Positions 35,301-44,984 of a stretch of DNA of 64,000 nt are shown one piece after another; position 1 is the first letter of the stretch, and the number at the start of each line of letters is the position of its first letter. The notes under the pieces were generated by a model. That model did no database searches and was not told the origin of the DNA. It was given only the letters and a program-made list of their open reading frames with translations. This DNA comes from Paenibacillus contaminans (GTDB taxonomy: Bacteria; Bacillota; Bacilli; Paenibacillales; NBRC-103111), in assembly GCF_003285015.1 (NCBI RefSeq), contig NZ_QMFB01000002.1, positions 372,001-436,000 of the forward strand. Direction: 5' to 3'. Position numbers and translations under genes: made by a program.

Positions 35301-36014
35301 GTGCCGATTCAACATGAAACCGAACTTTATATGCCGGTCAAATCATTTTTCGAGCAGCAGGGTTTTACGGTGCGGGGCGAGGTCAGAAGCTGCGATCTCG
35401 TAGCCGTTCGCGATGAAGAGGAGCCCGTTATTGTCGAGCTGAAGAAGACCTTCAACCTGCCGCTGCTCATTCAAGCGATCGACAGGCTGGCCCATACGCC
35501 GAACGTTTATATGGCGGTGGAAATGCCAGAGCATGGCCGCGCGTCTCACGGTCTGGCCTGGAACGATTTGGTCCGGCTTAGCCGCATGCTTGGGCTTGGC
35601 TTGCTGACCGTCAGGTTCTACAAATCACGGAAGCCTCGTGTCGACTTGATGTGCGAGCCGACTCCCTATACTCCGCGCAAAAGCGCGGTCAAAACCGCCA
35701 GGCTGCTGCGCGAGTTCAAGGAACGGAGCGGCGACTATAACGTCGGGGGCAGCACAAGGCGCAAGCTCGTAACCGCTTACCGGGAAAAATCGCTGCAAAT
35801 TGCATCTCTACTGCATACGCATGGTCCGCTCAGCACCAAACGGCTGCGCGAGCATACCGCCAACCCGAAGGTGACAACGATGCTGCAGGACAATTATTAC
35901 GGCTGGTTCGAGCGCGTCGAACGCGGAACGTACAAGCTGAGCGCGCGCGGCGCCGCCGAGCTTGGCGATTTCGCGCACGTCATCGGCGATACGCCTCCGG
36001 CCACGCAAGGATAA
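35301..36014 (+). CDS. DUF2161-like protein with PD-(D/E)XK nuclease-type motif (237 aa)
   Basis: Starts at GTG 35301 behind AAAGGAGCGG. The N-terminal 60 residues have the order E (residue 6), CDLVAV (D31) and VIVELKK (E42, K44), the pattern of PD-(D/E)XK phosphodiesterase folds. The C-terminal part (SLQIASLLHTHGPLSTKRLREHT ... GWFERVERGTYKLSARG) resembles a winged helix-turn-helix. Proteins of this layout are known in Bacillaceae as DUF2161 'phosphodiesterases' of unknown role. The gene is single, divergent from prkA, and followed 127 bases later by a polysaccharide deacetylase gene. A nucleic acid target is inferred only from the fold. Confidence 0.78.
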   Translation: MPIQHETELYMPVKSFFEQQGFTVRGEVRSCDLVAVRDEEEPVIVELKKTFNLPLLIQAIDRLAHTPNVYMAVEMPEHGRASHGLAWNDLVRLSRMLGLGLLTVRFYKSRKPRVDLMCEPTPYTPRKSAVKTARLLREFKERSGDYNVGGSTRRKLVTAYREKSLQIASLLHTHGPLSTKRLREHTANPKVTTMLQDNYYGWFERVERGTYKLSARGAAELGDFAHVIGDTPPATQG

Positions 36015-36141
36015 CCATTCTCAGTCAGTCTATTCTATCGAACGGAACGGCAATACATGAACATCATCGAACTTGCACATCCCGAATGCTTCCCAAGGGC
36101 AAGCTAATTGTAAGCATAAGCTGACGATAAGGGTGACGACG

Positions 36142-37290
36142 ATGAAAGATAAGTTCGTAGCCGGCTCCGTGCTGGCAGTTGTTCTGCTTGGCATGATTGC
36201 CGTTTCGCATGCGGCGTTCGACAAAGCTCCCTCCGCAGGAGCCGAAATCGCCCTCAGCCCGATCGCCGTCGAATTCGGGACGGGCGTCTACTTTACGGCG
36301 CAGCAGAGCGCCAATGCAGCCGTTCCCGAGGCAAGCTACCGGGAGGAGCCCGACGAAGCGGCTTCGGCTGCGGCTTCCGCTGTAGACGCCGCAGCCGCTC
36401 CCGGCTACAGCGAAGGCGCAAGCACGCCTGGCGAGGGAACAGCGGCATCCGGCGAAATGCCTTCGGATGAAGCAGCGGCCGTTCAGGAGCAAGAAGCTCC
36501 TCCGCTGGAACAGCCGCAGTCTCAGACAGGCGCTTCCGAGCAGGACGCTGAAGCCAAAGCTTCTTCCGCCGCGCTCGCCGCAGCCGTCAAGAAGCCATCC
36601 ACCGTAACCGCCGCCACATACAAAGGGCGCAAGATTTCCATCCCCGTGCTCAACTATCACAGCGTAGACTACGATCCCGGCAACATCGTCGTCATTACCC
36701 CGGAGAAGCTCGATGAGCAGATGGCCTTCCTTTCGGAAAACGGTTACAATCCGCTGACGCTGGACGACTTCTTCCTCATACTCGAGGGAGGACTTGAACC
36801 GCCAGAGAAGCCGGTTCTTCTGACGTTTGACGACGGGTACGCGGATAATTATAAGTACGCGATGCCGATAATGACGAAATACGGCTTCCACGCCACCATG
36901 TTCATGTCACCGGGAACGATCGGGCAAGACTGGTATGTCAATTGGGAGCAAGCGAAGGAGATGAAGGAGGCGGGCTGGGACATACAGCCGCACGGCATGA
37001 CCCATCCGCATTTGCCGAAACTGTCGGCCGAGGAGCAGGCAAATGAAATAATCGAGGCGCGCAAGCAAATCGAAGAGCATTTGGGAGGAACGGCGGACGT
37101 TTTCTGCTACCCTTACGGCGAGTATAATGGTGATACATTACGTATCTTGGAGGAGAACGATTTTCGTTTCGCCTTCACGATCCAGCAAGGGCGCACCGAT
37201 TCATCGCAGCATAAATTTCAGTTGAAACGAATATACGTCAACGGGGAAGAATCGTTTAAAACATGGAAGCAGAGATTGACGGGCAAATAA
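36142..37290 (+). CDS. Membrane-anchored polysaccharide deacetylase (382 aa)
   Basis: N-terminal anchor MKDKFVAGSVLAVVLLGMIAVSHA, then a Pro/Ala/Glu-rich linker (about 30-150) spanning the wall. The NodB-type carbohydrate esterase 4 domain (about 165-382) holds all main motifs: TFDDGYADN (metal Asp), HGMTHPHL (metal His pair), and CYPYGEYN. It should remove N-acetyl groups from peptidoglycan or another wall polymer. I chose the ATG at 36142 after AAGGGTGAC; an in-frame ATG at 36073 would place 23 polar residues before the anchor. The terminator stem overlaps the end of the reading frame. Confidence 0.92.
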   Translation: MKDKFVAGSVLAVVLLGMIAVSHAAFDKAPSAGAEIALSPIAVEFGTGVYFTAQQSANAAVPEASYREEPDEAASAAASAVDAAAAPGYSEGASTPGEGTAASGEMPSDEAAAVQEQEAPPLEQPQSQTGASEQDAEAKASSAALAAAVKKPSTVTAATYKGRKISIPVLNYHSVDYDPGNIVVITPEKLDEQMAFLSENGYNPLTLDDFFLILEGGLEPPEKPVLLTFDDGYADNYKYAMPIMTKYGFHATMFMSPGTIGQDWYVNWEQAKEMKEAGWDIQPHGMTHPHLPKLSAEEQANEIIEARKQIEEHLGGTADVFCYPYGEYNGDTLRILEENDFRFAFTIQQGRTDSSQHKFQLKRIYVNGEESFKTWKQRLTGK

Positions 37291-37312
37291 TGCCTGTCGA
37301 TCTCTGCTTTTT
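37269..37312 (+). terminator. Terminator overlapping the deacetylase stop codon
   Basis: GCAGAGATTGACGGGC at 37269-37284 pairs with GCCTGTCGATCTCTGC at 37292-37307, followed by TTTTTC. The stop codon lies in the loop, so the stem's left arm encodes the last residues. Confidence 0.85.
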
Positions 37313-37331
37313 CACTGCGTATATGAATAAC

Positions 37332-38318
37332 CTATATGCTCACCGGTTGTCCCAGCTTCACGGACTCATAGCCGGCAAGCGCGACTTCCGCCGAACGCAA
37401 GCCGTCGGTTCCCGAAATCGGCACGGCTTTGCCTTCGAGAATCGCTTCTACGAACGCTACGACCATATAGTGGTCCATCGAATCGCCCCAGAAGCTCAAA
37501 ACGCCTTTGCCCGTCGCGTCGCTGTATAGCTCATTGCTTTGAGCGAAGCCGTCCACCGACAGTTGGCCCTTCGTTCCGATAATTTCCATCGTCACGTCGC
37601 CCCATGTCGGGAACGACTTCGGTCTCGACCAGCTTGTATCCAATACGCCGAACGAACCATTGGCGAATTTGACATGAATCATCCCGGCGTCGTCAACCTT
37701 CAGCCCTTCGTGGAACAGCGTCGCGGAGTAGGCGTAAACGTCCGTCACCTTCGAACCGATGAACCAGTTCATCAAATCCATGACGTGAACGGTATGATCA
37801 AGCAGCGCGCCGCCGCCCGATAGACTAGGCTCGGTAAACCAGCCGCCCGGCATCGAGCCGCGGTTCGTCCCCTTAATCGCGACGATTTCGCCGATCTCCC
37901 CTTTTTCGACGGCCTTCTTAGCATTCGCCACCGATGCGAGGTAACGGCATGGGAACGCCGTCATCAGCTGAACGCCGTTCGTTTCGCAGACGGCGATCAT
38001 TCGCTCCATCTCGGCAACCGAAATGCCGAGCGGCTTTTCGCACATCACATGCTTGCCGGCTTGAGCCGAATCGATTACGTGCTGCGCATGATTGACGTTC
38101 TCCGAACAAATAACGACCGCTTCGGCATCCGTTTTCAGCAATTCGCGATAATCCGCAAAATAAGGAATCCCGTGCTTGCTCACAACCGCTTCGACTCTGC
38201 CGCTCTCTTCGTCGGCAATACCTACGATTTCCACGTTCGGCAGCGCCAAGAGGCTGCTCAAATAAGAATGGGCGTGCCCGTGTGCGAAGCTGATCATGCC
38301 TACTTTTAATTTTCTCAT
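37332..38318 (-). CDS. Gfo/Idh/MocA-family oxidoreductase (328 aa)
   Basis: A compact NAD(P)-dependent dehydrogenase related to inositol and glucose-fructose oxidoreductases. The Rossmann start is KVGMISFAHGHAHSY, with the CEKPLGI motif near 94-100 and the catalytic-type GGALLDHTVHVMDLMNWF near 165-182. It lacks the cysteine insertion of the genes at 18044 and 24059. The start overlaps the stop of the preceding gene (ATGA), so the two are translationally coupled. A GGGAGG site is present. The pair probably acts in sequence, or as a heteromeric unit, on one sugar. Substrate unknown. Confidence 0.92.
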   Translation of the reverse strand: MRKLKVGMISFAHGHAHSYLSSLLALPNVEIVGIADEESGRVEAVVSKHGIPYFADYRELLKTDAEAVVICSENVNHAQHVIDSAQAGKHVMCEKPLGISVAEMERMIAVCETNGVQLMTAFPCRYLASVANAKKAVEKGEIGEIVAIKGTNRGSMPGGWFTEPSLSGGGALLDHTVHVMDLMNWFIGSKVTDVYAYSATLFHEGLKVDDAGMIHVKFANGSFGVLDTSWSRPKSFPTWGDVTMEIIGTKGQLSVDGFAQSNELYSDATGKGVLSFWGDSMDHYMVVAFVEAILEGKAVPISGTDGLRSAEVALAGYESVKLGQPVSI

Positions 38319-39322
38319 CTCGGCGATACCTCCCGCGTGTCTTGCCCGATCAAAATTGCCTTCCCTGTACGGGCGGATTCTACTGCGGCCAAAGCGATTT
38401 CCAGCGCTTTATACGCGTCCTCGGCCGTTACGACCGGCTCGCTGTTATCGCGAATGCACTGGATGAAGTGACGAAGCTCCAGCTCGTATGGGCTCTCGTA
38501 GCCCGGGCTTTGCGGCACCTCGACGAATTGTCCGCCGCCTGTGGCAGCCGCCGACTTGCGTACTTGCAGCGATTTCGAGCGCGAGCTGTCGCAGCGGACG
38601 ACTCCGCCCGTTCCCGCGAACTCGGCCGCCGTCACGAACGGTCCCGGATACCCCCACTGCGCCTCCAGGTTCGCAACCGCACCGCTTTCGAACACGAGCG
38701 TCGCCGTAGCGTATTCCAGCAGCCCGTTATTTTTATGCAGCCCGAATACCGAACGAACCTCGCCGCCCGCCCAACGCATAAAATCGATGTCATGGATCAT
38801 GAGGTCCAGCACAACGCCGCCGCTTTTGCTCTCGTCAAAATACCAGTTCCGGACTTCGCCCGGATGTCCGCCCACCCGTTTCGCATGCGAAACGCCGAGC
38901 TTTCCGATCGAGCCTCCGTCGATCTGCTGCTTGATTTGCACATATTCGGGAAAGAAACGAACGACATGTCCGACAAACAACCGTACGCCGTTATTTTTGC
39001 AAGCATCGATCATCGCTCTCGCATCTTCCAGATTAAGCGCGATCGGCTTTTCGCTAATGACATGCTTTCCGGCTTCCGCCGCTTGAACCGCGAACTCTTT
39101 ATGCATATAGCTCGGGAGCGTGATGCTAACGATATCGCAGCCGGACTGCTCCAGCATGTCGCTGAACGACACATATGCTTTGGCGCCGACTCGATCGGCC
39201 GTCCGCTGTGCCATTTCCTCCACGATGTCGCATACTCCGACTACCGTAACGCCGGGAATGTTCGCATAGCTATCCGCATGGACGTTCCCAAGTCCTCCGC
39301 AGCCGACAATGGCTACTTTCAT
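38315..39322 (-). CDS. Gfo/Idh/MocA-family oxidoreductase (335 aa)
   Basis: Rossmann motif KVAIVGCGGLGNVHADSY at 2-19, SEKPIALN near 92-99, and VVLDLMIHDIDFMRWAGG near 167-184. The start at 39322 has GAGGGA in front. It is the first gene of a two-gene operon and overlaps the next start by 4 bases. It is divergent from the AraC gene at 39676, which probably regulates it. The two products are only distantly similar to each other, so they are not a recent duplication. Confidence 0.92.
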   Translation of the reverse strand: MKVAIVGCGGLGNVHADSYANIPGVTVVGVCDIVEEMAQRTADRVGAKAYVSFSDMLEQSGCDIVSITLPSYMHKEFAVQAAEAGKHVISEKPIALNLEDARAMIDACKNNGVRLFVGHVVRFFPEYVQIKQQIDGGSIGKLGVSHAKRVGGHPGEVRNWYFDESKSGGVVLDLMIHDIDFMRWAGGEVRSVFGLHKNNGLLEYATATLVFESGAVANLEAQWGYPGPFVTAAEFAGTGGVVRCDSSRSKSLQVRKSAAATGGGQFVEVPQSPGYESPYELELRHFIQCIRDNSEPVVTAEDAYKALEIALAAVESARTGKAILIGQDTREVSPR

Positions 39323-39675
39323 CTCTATCCCTCATCTCTAATTGGTGAAATCGTTCTATCAACAAAGATACCGTGCTGCCGTTCAACCTTGTATGACGCG
39401 TTTTGTTGTATTACTATCCAAATTTGCCCGCAGGTCCGATTCGTTCATCCCTCAGCACCCAACGGCTGCCTGTCGGGTATGCGACTTATCGCACGGAAGC
39501 GCGGCTCCGGCGCGTTTTGCGGGATATTTTCGACGGTCCGCCATACTATTATTTTTCCGCTTCCCCGTGCGTAAACGTATTCTGTTCCTCCGGCATTTTT
39601 GCAGGCCGAATAATCTGAATTGTATGGAGGAATGTGTTATGATTCCTATATGAACGAGCTTTAGGAGAATCCGCC
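39323..39675. other. 353-bp divergent spacer between oxidoreductase operon and AraC gene
   Basis: No gene is supported. Just before 39676 it contains AGGAGAATCCGCC, the ribosome site of the AraC gene, and an AT-rich stretch (TTGTATGGAGG...TATGAT) that could form its promoter, though the spacing is not canonical. No clear palindrome was seen. Confidence 0.4.
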
Positions 39676-40563
39676 ATGAACATTTTCGAAGAACCGATTC
39701 ATTATCAGAACCCGCTGCTGTATATCAAAGTCAAAGAGTTTACGGCAAGCGGCAATGCCATGGAGCCTCCCGGAGATAATCCGTTATGGCATTATCATAA
39801 AGAAGTCGAATTTCTTTACGTGCGTTCAGGCGTCCACAGCATTCATACGCTCAACCGGAAGTATGTACTGAATCCCGGCGACGTTATGGTGGTCGGCTCC
39901 AACCAGCTTCACTTCGGCAGCAAGCTCAGCGACGAAGATCTGGTCTATATCGTGCTGCACGTCGATTTGCAGCCTTATTTCGATCCGCCGATGATGATGT
40001 ACTATCCGAATTTTTCCGAGGTGAGTCATCCGCTCGATATTTTGAACGATATGTTCTCTGAGGACGACCGTCTGCGCGAGGAAGTGGCAGGCTATATGAT
40101 CCGCGTGCATGACGAAATAGAAGGTCAGAACAAAGGCTACGAAATTGCGGCAAGCATCTACATCCGGCAAATTTTGCTGGCAATGCTGCGCGGGGACAAA
40201 AAAGATTTGCTGAAGGCGAACGATGCGGAGGGCGCGATTATTTTGCGGCCGATTTTAGAATATGTGGAGCGGCATTTGAGCCAAAAAATCGATATGGAGG
40301 AGGTCAGCAAGATGGCCAATATGAGCTACTTCTACTTCTCCAAATTTTTCAAAAAAACGATGGGACTCACGTTCACCGAATACGTGAACCGGAAGCGGAT
40401 TTTCCGCGCGGAGCAGCTGCTGCTTACAAGCAGTCTGACGATTACGGAAATCGCCGAAACGATCGGCATCGAGAACATGGCTCATTTCTACGAGATGTTC
40501 AAGCGGTTTAACGGCTGCACGCCGAAGCAATTCATCGTCAAAATGAATGCGGACGGCATGTAG
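39676..40563 (+). CDS. AraC-family transcriptional regulator with cupin sensor (295 aa)
   Basis: A full-length cupin (NPLWHYHKEVEFLYVRSGVHSI ... GSNQLHFGS) precedes a C-terminal double helix-turn-helix (DMEEVSKMANMSYFYFSKFFKK and ITEIAETIGIENMAHFYEMFKR). AGGAG lies 8 bases before the ATG. It is divergent from the oxidoreductase pair and ends 3 bases from the convergent flavoprotein gene, without an intervening terminator, so the two 3' ends probably overlap in RNA. Likely activator of the oxidoreductase operon. Confidence 0.92.
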   Translation: MNIFEEPIHYQNPLLYIKVKEFTASGNAMEPPGDNPLWHYHKEVEFLYVRSGVHSIHTLNRKYVLNPGDVMVVGSNQLHFGSKLSDEDLVYIVLHVDLQPYFDPPMMMYYPNFSEVSHPLDILNDMFSEDDRLREEVAGYMIRVHDEIEGQNKGYEIAASIYIRQILLAMLRGDKKDLLKANDAEGAIILRPILEYVERHLSQKIDMEEVSKMANMSYFYFSKFFKKTMGLTFTEYVNRKRIFRAEQLLLTSSLTITEIAETIGIENMAHFYEMFKRFNGCTPKQFIVKMNADGM

Positions 40564-40566
40564 CCG

Positions 40567-41469
40567 TCAGAAATCCTCGTTCGTCAAATCCGAATTGACG
40601 CCGATCGCCGCACGGCTGCCGGCCCCCGCCGCGATAATAAGCTGGGACGGCGCAACCGCCGCCGTATCACCCGCGGCATACACGCCTGCGACATTCGTTC
40701 TGCCGAAATCATCCGTTATGATTCCGCCTAACGCGTTCGTCCTGCAGCCAAGCGACTGTCCGATGGAGGATGACAGCGCCGTTTGCGGGGTGACGAATCC
40801 GCCTTCGCAGACGTATTCCCCTCCGCCTTCGAACATTACTTTTTGAAGCGCTCCGTTCTCCCCGATCAAACGAACGATCCTATGCTCATAAACCTTGATG
40901 TTCCTTCTGCCCAACGCCTCATGCTGCTGCGCCGTCAGAGCTCTGTGCCCGTTCGTGCAAACCGCCAAACGCACGCTCCAGTTGTACAAGGTTTTGGCCA
41001 TATGGAAAGCGTTCGGGCCTTCCGAAATGATGACAAGCGGCTTATCCTTCAGCTCCCAGCCGTCGCAGTACGGGCAGTTGAAAATACTCTTGCCGTAGAA
41101 GTCGCGCAGACCGCTTACGGGCGGGAGTATTTCCTTCAAGCCGGTGGCCAAAATGATTTTCCGCGCCATATAAAGCTCGCCTTGCTGCGTAGCAAGCTGA
41201 AACGACGAATGGGAAACGCGGCGTACGGCATTGACAGAGGCCCGCCTGACTTGAACCGAGCCGTACTTGCTTATATCTTCATGGGCGATTCGTCTGAGCT
41301 CGCCCGGCGCGATGCCGTCCCTCGTAATGAATCCGTGCGATTCGCGGGTTACGGCATTACGCGGATTGTTGTCGTCGAGCAGCACGACATTCCGCCTCGC
41401 CCTGCCGAGCACAAGCGCGGCGCTCAAGCCTGCAGGGCCGCCGCCTACGATGGCGCATTCAAACAGCAT
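40567..41469 (-). CDS. TrxR-like FAD-dependent pyridine nucleotide-disulfide oxidoreductase (300 aa)
   Basis: FAD motif AIVGGGPAGLSAALVLGRA at 6-24 and second GD motif VYAAGDTA near 265-272. The redox site is CPYCDG near residue 131, a C-x-x-C pair at the thioredoxin-reductase position, so disulfide chemistry is likely. The usual NADPH-binding GxGxxA is weak here (ISEGPNAFHMA). True TrxR proteins have CAxC, and this variant resembles a group that includes small-molecule dithiol oxidases; that placement is inference. The gene stands alone. A second member is encoded at 47149. Confidence 0.87.
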   Translation of the reverse strand: MLFECAIVGGGPAGLSAALVLGRARRNVVLLDDNNPRNAVTRESHGFITRDGIAPGELRRIAHEDISKYGSVQVRRASVNAVRRVSHSSFQLATQQGELYMARKIILATGLKEILPPVSGLRDFYGKSIFNCPYCDGWELKDKPLVIISEGPNAFHMAKTLYNWSVRLAVCTNGHRALTAQQHEALGRRNIKVYEHRIVRLIGENGALQKVMFEGGGEYVCEGGFVTPQTALSSSIGQSLGCRTNALGGIITDDFGRTNVAGVYAAGDTAAVAPSQLIIAAGAGSRAAIGVNSDLTNEDF

Positions 41470-41806
41470 CCCGTTTCACTCCTCTATGTTGCGGCTCCGA
41501 TCCCCGGGCAAACTTGCGGGAATCTTGCGCCTTGACTTCCGCCCATACAGGCGACCGATCCGTTAGGGATTCACTTCCGATTCGATCCAACATTCCATTA
41601 TATGCGGGGAATCGCTCCTTTGGGCGAATGATCCGCACAAACTTCGCGAAGCCTGTCAAATGATAACCGGCCGGCCGCGCTTCACAAATCCAAGGACTAG
41701 CGCCAAGAAAACGAATGGCAAAAAACCTGACAGACTCTCTCTGTCAGGTTTTTCTTTTGTCGATAATCCGCTATGCCGATACGGTTGCTTGCATCGTCAG
41801 CTTGCA
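41470..41806. other. 337-bp spacer; contains a bidirectional terminator at 41721-41753
   Basis: AAAAACCTGACAG at 41721-41733 pairs with CTGTCAGGTTTTT at 41741-41753, with T-runs on both strands. It ends the double-kinase gene transcribed leftwards from 44941. No gene or further repeat was recognised in the rest of the spacer, which also carries the upstream region of the flavoprotein gene. Confidence 0.8.
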
Positions 41807-44800
41807 TCAGCCCCGCTTCATCCGATCCGGAATGGCAAACGACACGGTCGTTCCTTCATTCGGCGTACTCACTATCGACAAGCCTTGACCGTACAGCTGT
41901 ATCAATCGCCGATTCGTATTGGCAAGTCCGATGCCGCCTTTGCCCTTCAATGTCGGGCTGAGCACTTGAATGACCCTATCCTTCTCCATACCCTTGCCGT
42001 CATCTTTAACTTCAATAAGCGTAAAGCCTTCTTTGCGTGCAATCCGAATGTGAACCGTAACGCCTTGGCTCTGACTAAGGAGGCCGTGCTTGACGGCATT
42101 CTCGATCAGCGGCTGTATCGAAAGCGGCGGGAGCAGCACGTTGATGCCGGGCTCAATCTCCCATATAACAGTCAGCCTTTCCTCAAACCGCTCTTTTTCG
42201 ATATAGAGATAAGCTTCGGCAAGCTTCAGTTCGTGGGAAAGCTCGACCAGCTCGCCCGTATTTAGAAAATCAAAGCTGATCCGTAAAAACGACGCAAAGG
42301 CTTCGCCCATATTCCGCATCTTATCCGTGTCTATATCGCTAAGCGCCAAAATCGAGTTGAGCGTGTTAAATAAAAAATGCGGATGAATTTGCGCTTGCAG
42401 GTAAGCGGCTTCCATGCGTAAACGTTCATTGACGGACTGCTTCAGCGTGGTCAGCGCCCTGATCCGATACTTGAGCTCCAGCGCGTCGACAGGTTTGGTC
42501 ACATAATCGTTGGCCCCCGACGAGAATCCGGTGTAGATGTCGGCAGGCTGACTGCGCGCGGTCAACAGCAATACCGGAAGCTCCGATACGGAGTACTGCT
42601 CCCTTATTTTCTGCGTCAACTCGTAGCCCGACATTTGCGGCATCATGACATCGGCAATGAGCAAATCCCATTGCTGCGTCCCCAGCAAGTCCAGCACCTC
42701 GCGTGCCGAATTGGCTGTCGTGACGTTATACGGCTCCGTCGAAAGAATGCCGACCAGCACGTTCAGGTTGACGGGATCGTCATCAACCGCCAGAATGTTC
42801 ATCCTCCCGTCATTCAAAAGCGGCGGGATAAGTACGGAAGCGGCAGCTTCGCCGACTAGCGCCTCCGATTTCAATAATCCGGCGGCAGTTCCGACTTCCG
42901 TTGCTCCCCTTATCCGGCCGATCTCAAGAGACGCTTGAGGCACCGAGTGGCCTTCCTCGTTTGCTAGCGGCAGCTCGAAGCTGAATAAGGAGCCTTTGCC
43001 AAGCTCGGAGCGAACGGTCAAAACGCCGCCATGCAGCTCGACAAGCTGCTTGCAAATGCTTAAGCCGAGTCCGATTCCTCGTCCGTCGCTTATTCCGTAA
43101 GTTCCTTGTTCGTAGGGGAGAAATACCCGCGCCTGCGTTTCCTCATCCATACCGACCCCCGTGTCGGAAACATGGATGACGGCAAGCCCGCCGCGAGCTT
43201 CGGCGGAAACGGAAATCGTTCCTTCCTCCGTATATTTGAGCGCGTTATGCAAAAGGTTATACAAAATTTGCACAAGCCTTTTCTCGTCGGCCAAAACCGG
43301 CGGCATCGATTTGGCGATATCCATCCGCATGCGGATAGGCTTGCCTTCCGTCATAAATGTAAGCATAGCCATTACGCCCGGAACGAGCGATTGAATCATC
43401 AAAGGCTCGCGCTGCAGGACGATGCGGTGCTCCTGAAGGCGTGCGACATCGAGAAGATCGCCAAGCATATTCGACATGCGGCGGCTTATGGTGATTAGCA
43501 GCTCCATATCCTTAAGGCTTCCTGCGTTCATCTTCTCTTTCTCTCTGGTTACGACGGTCTCGGCGATATTCATAATGCCGTGCAGCGGCGTTCGCAGCTC
43601 GTGCGACGTATTGGCGAGAAATTGATCCTTCAGCTTGTCCGCCCTCATCAGTTGTTCGTTCAGCTTGGCGTTTTCCCTGAAATTGCGGACGTATTTTTTG
43701 AACCAATACGTTGAAAACCCGATAATAGCAACTGCGAGATCAATCGGATAATAAACGGTCGTAACGTCTTTAACGGACTCGGCGATGCTCCATGATAAGT
43801 TGGAGATGATGCCCGCTGCGGTTAACAGCAAGTAGATAATGTCTTTGTCAGCCAGCTTCTTGAAGATCATCGTCCCTACGATATAAATATACCAAACGAA
43901 CGTAATGCAGTAGAAGGTGATAAATATGTTTAAATCGACCACGCCGTTTACGAACGAAGCAGGTGCGGCAAGCAGGAATACCGTAAGTAAAACGAGCGCA
44001 GCCGTATAGGTTTGCAGCCACACGCTCCGCAGACCGGCCGAAACGAATCTCCTGTAAATAAGCACGAGACATACGTTTTGCCATAAAAGGAAGATCAGCC
44101 TTATTTTTATCGCCCAGGTATAATTAATCGGCAGCCATAAGAGCAGCACATTATCGTGGCCGATCAAGATGGCTATGGCGACCGCCAACATCAACAGGCC
44201 CAAAATCAGCAAAGTGCGTTCTTGAGGATAAAATACGTAGATGATGCAGGCAAACAGACCGATAAGCAGCAAAAGAAAAAACATGATCAATTGAAAGCCT
44301 ATCGAGTACCAGCGCACGTAGTCGATAACAGCCTGGTCGCCGAAGCGAATGGAGCGCAGCAGCCCGCCGTTATAAGGATCGTCGTAATTGGCGGCACGAA
44401 TAAGCAATTCGATCTCCGTAGTTCCTTCTACAGCATAGGAAGCCGTGTAAGAAACATTATCGGGAATGTAGTCCTCGGCTCTCGCCGCAGGCTTCCCGAT
44501 TCCGCCCGAAGCTTTTCCGTTTATTTCGATTTCCGACGAAGCTTGGATGCCTTGAAACCAAAATGCGACGGGTTGTTCAAGCGGATCGATTAAAATACGC
44601 AGCCGATACGTTCCGTACCCGTACGAGGTACCGGAATCCTTATTCAGCGCGCTTCCCCAGTCTCCCGGAACCCGAATGTCGCGGGATTCGTTTGCACTGG
44701 ACCGTATATCCTGATGTGAAAGCAATTTTTCAGGGTAAAACTGCCATTGGCCGTTCAAAAAAAAGGAGGTTGCGTTCTCCAAATCCACACCGCGCAAATC

Positions 44801-44941
44801 TATCATGCCATTAACGGCGCGGGGATGCTCCGACGTTGAAAAAGCTTCGGACCACACCCATCGCAGACCGAGGAGGACGCTAAAAAACAATATCATCAGG
44901 GCTGCATATCTAATGGAGGTTTTGTTTATCATTCTCATCAT
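41807..44941 (-). CDS. Hybrid sensor kinase with two kinase modules and a receiver (1044 aa)
   Basis: Domains in order: membrane anchor 12-30; extracytoplasmic jelly-roll of the 7TMR-DISM type about 45-205 (LNGQWQFYPE, RVPGDWG); seven-helix membrane region about 210-415; HisKA with H447 (SHELRTPLHG); HATPase about 550-660 with DTGVGM and GIGLGL; receiver about 714-830 with D764 and K816; LytS-type HisK with H855 (PHFLFNTLNS) and a second HATPase about 940-1040. It can thus phosphorylate within one chain and signal outward through the second kinase. The start at 44941 has a poor ribosome site. It lies 43 bases after the 118-aa gene, so coupling is possible. No partner regulator is adjacent. 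Confidence 0.92.
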   Translation of the reverse strand: MMRMINKTSIRYAALMILFFSVLLGLRWVWSEAFSTSEHPRAVNGMIDLRGVDLENATSFFLNGQWQFYPEKLLSHQDIRSSANESRDIRVPGDWGSALNKDSGTSYGYGTYRLRILIDPLEQPVAFWFQGIQASSEIEINGKASGGIGKPAARAEDYIPDNVSYTASYAVEGTTEIELLIRAANYDDPYNGGLLRSIRFGDQAVIDYVRWYSIGFQLIMFFLLLLIGLFACIIYVFYPQERTLLILGLLMLAVAIAILIGHDNVLLLWLPINYTWAIKIRLIFLLWQNVCLVLIYRRFVSAGLRSVWLQTYTAALVLLTVFLLAAPASFVNGVVDLNIFITFYCITFVWYIYIVGTMIFKKLADKDIIYLLLTAAGIISNLSWSIAESVKDVTTVYYPIDLAVAIIGFSTYWFKKYVRNFRENAKLNEQLMRADKLKDQFLANTSHELRTPLHGIMNIAETVVTREKEKMNAGSLKDMELLITISRRMSNMLGDLLDVARLQEHRIVLQREPLMIQSLVPGVMAMLTFMTEGKPIRMRMDIAKSMPPVLADEKRLVQILYNLLHNALKYTEEGTISVSAEARGGLAVIHVSDTGVGMDEETQARVFLPYEQGTYGISDGRGIGLGLSICKQLVELHGGVLTVRSELGKGSLFSFELPLANEEGHSVPQASLEIGRIRGATEVGTAAGLLKSEALVGEAAASVLIPPLLNDGRMNILAVDDDPVNLNVLVGILSTEPYNVTTANSAREVLDLLGTQQWDLLIADVMMPQMSGYELTQKIREQYSVSELPVLLLTARSQPADIYTGFSSGANDYVTKPVDALELKYRIRALTTLKQSVNERLRMEAAYLQAQIHPHFLFNTLNSILALSDIDTDKMRNMGEAFASFLRISFDFLNTGELVELSHELKLAEAYLYIEKERFEERLTVIWEIEPGINVLLPPLSIQPLIENAVKHGLLSQSQGVTVHIRIARKEGFTLIEVKDDGKGMEKDRVIQVLSPTLKGKGGIGLANTNRRLIQLYGQGLSIVSTPNEGTTVSFAIPDRMKRG

Positions 44942-44984
44942 AATCTAGCAATTCGACAAAATAAGCGCTTATCCCTTTAACAGG

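Noticed and set aside
37332-39322. Recent duplication giving the two overlapping oxidoreductase genes
   Set aside because: The two proteins share only family motifs and differ widely elsewhere, so they are an old pair rather than a recent tandem copy.
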